Positions 6,335-8,519 of a DNA stretch of 8,519 nt are shown here, one piece after another. The translations under genes and the position numbers were made by a program. Source of the stretch: Planctomycetes bacterium GWF2_50_10 (lineage in GTDB: Bacteria; Planctomycetota; Phycisphaerae; Sedimentisphaerales; GWF2-50-10); NCBI GenBank assembly GCA_001824635.1, contig MHYB01000065.1, positions 23,549 through 32,067 of the forward strand, written 5' to 3'. Within the stretch, counting starts at the first letter, position 1. Each line of letters starts with the position of its first letter. Below the pieces are notes generated by a model, which was not told where the DNA came from, ran no database searches, and saw nothing but the letters and a program-made list of their open reading frames with translations.

Positions 6335-6590
6335 AATTGTGTCTCCAGAATTCTCCATAATTATAGTTATGGGCAGATTGGGGTACAAGGGAAATCAAGG
6401 GGAGCGGATGCGGGTTTGGGAAAAATTATATTTTTTTGGTCACGAAACTACGAGGGGGTGCATCTCAAGAGTGGTGATCTGGTGATTTTAGAGGCGGAAT
6501 TTTTATGGATTCTGGGTATATTAGCATGGGTATGCGAAAAAAGATTGCACAAGTTCAAACGAAAAGTGAGTTATGGGTGGCAAGACAGCT
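6335..6590. other. Divergent intergenic region
   Basis: This stretch separates the leftward exported-protein gene from the rightward sigma gene and must hold both promoters. It contains an A/T-rich block (6420-6437), a tandem GGTGATCT-GGTGATTT (6473-6488) and a TATATT (6517-6522) without a matching -35. No hairpin RNA, operator pair or small gene could be supported. Confidence 0.4.
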
Positions 6591-8519
6591 ATGGAAATGA
6601 AGGTCGTGATGTGTCAAGGTGATATGGAGCAGTTGACAGAGCTTGTGCGGATCGCGGCGGGCGGGGATACGAGGGGATTGGAGAGAGTGTCGGCGGCGGT
6701 AAGGCCGATGCTGGAGGCGTTTTTGCTTCGCAGTACGCTGGATAAGACATTAACTGACGAACTGGTTCAGGAGACGCTTATGCAAATGGTAAAATCTATA
6801 GCGACACTCGAAAGGCCAGAGAGTTTTCGGTCGTGGCTGTTCAGGATCGCGACTAATAAACTTTATGAACATCGGCGGCGGCGGGTGCCGATGAATTTCA
6901 GCAGGCTTGGGGAATCGGCAGAGTCGATGATGGAGGAAATGTCCGACGGCAAGGCTAGTTATGGGGCGGCGGCGATGTGCCAGAAGGAACTTGCGCAGGC
7001 GGCGCTGGACGCGATGGCGGCACTGAAGGAAGTTCAGAGGCAGATCGTTTCGCTGAGGTGCTTTGAGGATCTTTCGTTCGGCGAGATAGCGGAATCGGTG
7101 GGGTGCAGCGAGACGCAGGCGCGTACGACATTTTTCAGGGCGAGGAAAACGCTGGAGACTCAATTGCGGAAGCGCGGGTTTGGGGCAGCGATGCTGGCGG
7201 GGGCGATAGGGATATTCGGGCAGGCGACGACGCCGGCGGGGGCTTCGATAACGTTTAGCGCGGGGAGCGTATCGGCGGCGATACGGGAGCCAGCGGTATC
7301 GGGGCTGAAATTGCTGCTGGCGAGTACATCGGCGAAGATATGGTCGATGGCGGCGGTGGGGGTTGTGCTGATAGGGTCCTCGGTGCTGTATTTTGGGGCG
7401 GGTGGATTTGGGGGCGATGGCGCGACGGGGGCGGTGAGGCGGTCGGATATAAAGGGATTCCATTATATTCTGCAGGGGTGGGATAATACGTCGCCGCATA
7501 ATACGAATCTTACATACGGCAAGAGTTTGAGCAAGGGGGCGTATGAGCAGTGGCATTATTTTCCGGAGGGGGTGGATGGGCCGATGTTCATGGCAATGCA
7601 GCGGTGGGACCCTTCGATGAAGACCAAGCTTTGCGGGTGGCTTCAGGATGGGAGCGGGAATTACTATTACCATTCGGGGCAAAACAAAATATACATTTAT
7701 AATAATCATCTGCCATTAGGGAGCATGCTCACGAGGAGGCTGCCGACGGACAGCGCGGGCTTGACGGAATTTATCGACATGATGGAAGGCAAGCCTGAGG
7801 GGTTGCGGTATGAACGCGACGGGAAGACGGGGCTGATCACGGGTGCGACGGATGACAGATTTTATAACGCAAAGGATTTTCGTACGGCAATTAATTACAA
7901 TACCGCTAATTCAGAGCCGCCGGGCTTTCGATTTCCATGGCCGGCGGACGCGGCGAGAGTTGACGAGCGGGACGCTATGCACTGGCGCGGGTGGACGTGT
8001 TTTCGCATGCGGGGAATGCTGGGGGCTTTCGAGGTGCGGGGGAAGGGGCGGATGCCGTTTGTTTATGATGCGATGAGGACGGCGAGTCCGGCGATGATAT
8101 TGAATATCGACAGCAATATGAAAAAGATACGGGTTGTGGATAGCGGGGCGGGGGCGAGTGTTACGGTAAACGGCGAAACGGCGCGGTCGCGGGCGGTCGG
8201 TAGCTTTTTTAAGGGGCTTGCGCGGCCGTGGATGGGGATGCATACGATGGATATTGTGCGACGAGACGCGGCCGAGAACAGGATACCGTTTAAGACCGGT
8301 AAGCTTAGAACGAGCGAGAAGGGCGACCTGGTTGAGGTATCGCTCGAGGAGAAAGGGGCCGATGCTGTAAAAATCGTTTATACGATAGAGCTGGACAGGG
8401 ATGTGATAGACAAGATCGAGATTTTTTCGGCCAGCGGAAACGACGGGGTGCTGTTTTTTGAATATCCTGACGAGATCGACGAGTTGGCGGGGCAGATAAG
8501 CGAGGAACTGGCAGGGCAA
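6591..8519 (+). CDS. ECF-type sigma factor fused to a membrane segment and large exported domain (3' end outside window)
   Basis: The frame stays open to the window edge, giving 643 residues with no stop. Region sigma-2 spans about residues 35-98 and includes DELVQE (56-61) and FRSWLFRIATNKLYEHRRRR (79-98). Region sigma-4 spans about 138-189, with the helix-turn-helix LSFGEIAESVGCSETQAR (161-178) followed by TTFFRARKTL. A short hydrophobic patch (about 199-210) and a clear transmembrane helix (about 251-269) come next. About 370 residues follow, rich in Trp, Tyr, Gly and Asn, of no recognised family and presumably outside the membrane. Such tethered sigma factors could be freed or controlled by an extracytoplasmic signal. 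The start is uncertain: ATGs at 6573, 6591, 6597, 6609 and 6624 are in frame (stop at 6567-6569), and AAGGTG before 6624 is the best Shine-Dalgarno. Codon use is extreme, mostly GGG and GCG. Confidence 0.9.
   Translation, partial: MEMKVVMCQGDMEQLTELVRIAAGGDTRGLERVSAAVRPMLEAFLLRSTLDKTLTDELVQETLMQMVKSIATLERPESFRSWLFRIATNKLYEHRRRRVPMNFSRLGESAESMMEEMSDGKASYGAAAMCQKELAQAALDAMAALKEVQRQIVSLRCFEDLSFGEIAESVGCSETQARTTFFRARKTLETQLRKRGFGAAMLAGAIGIFGQATTPAGASITFSAGSVSAAIREPAVSGLKLLLASTSAKIWSMAAVGVVLIGSSVLYFGAGGFGGDGATGAVRRSDIKGFHYILQGWDNTSPHNTNLTYGKSLSKGAYEQWHYFPEGVDGPMFMAMQRWDPSMKTKLCGWLQDGSGNYYYHSGQNKIYIYNNHLPLGSMLTRRLPTDSAGLTEFIDMMEGKPEGLRYERDGKTGLITGATDDRFYNAKDFRTAINYNTANSEPPGFRFPWPADAARVDERDAMHWRGWTCFRMRGMLGAFEVRGKGRMPFVYDAMRTASPAMILNIDSNMKKIRVVDSGAGASVTVNGETARSRAVGSFFKGLARPWMGMHTMDIVRRDAAENRIPFKTGKLRTSEKGDLVEVSLEEKGADAVKIVYTIELDRDVIDKIEIFSASGNDGVLFFEYPDEIDELAGQISEELAGQ

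Noticed and set aside
6416..6622. Small plus-strand frame with a hydrophobic stretch before the sigma gene
   Set aside because: It begins at TTG without a ribosome-binding site and overlaps the sigma gene start in another frame.
6750..7709. A 319-codon minus-strand frame rich in Arg, Pro and His
   Set aside because: Antisense to the sigma fusion. The composition is what G-rich codons give when read backwards.

Overview
The window carries a compact KaiC/KaiB-type cassette with a multi-PAS histidine kinase, followed by genes of a different compositional style. The likely host is a planctomycete-like bacterium (Phycisphaerae or a relative). The best evidence is the last gene, an ECF-type sigma factor fused through a membrane segment to a large exported domain, an architecture common in Planctomycetota. 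Weak or absent ribosome-binding sites at several genes and the palindrome-rich intergenic DNA fit this. No rRNA, tRNA, CRISPR array, transposase or integrase was seen, so the phylum call is an inference.

Layout. Positions 1-137 hold a G-run cluster, a candidate sigma-70 promoter (53-81) and a strong Shine-Dalgarno. Positions 138-2634 are a three-gene operon, kaiC-kaiB-kaiB, joined by two ATGA overlaps. Positions 2635-3048 are a non-coding spacer built around a degenerate tandem duplication: the 3' end of the second kaiB recurs at 2815-2866, and each copy is followed by the same two kinds of palindrome. Positions 3049-5481 encode a soluble histidine kinase with four PAS domains. Positions 5482-5608 are a short spacer with a small tandem repeat. 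An exported two-repeat protein of unknown function lies on the minus strand (5609-6334). A non-coding stretch with no recognisable RNA gene or promoter follows (6335-6590). The sigma-factor fusion runs from about 6591 off the right edge of the window.

How the genes may work together. The KaiC homologue has two intact ATPase domains, both catalytic glutamate pairs and a Ser-Ser pair at the phosphosite, plus a C-terminal coiled coil. It probably forms a KaiA-independent timer or stress/energy sensor of the KaiC2 kind with one or both KaiB proteins. The PAS kinase is the natural candidate for the input or output arm, but no response regulator is present in the window. The exported protein and the sigma fusion have no visible link to the kai genes. 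They are strongly biased to G on the plus strand (C-ending codons in the minus-strand gene, GGG/GCG codons in the sigma gene), whereas the kai-kinase block has mixed codon use. That contrast suggests the cassette may have a separate history.
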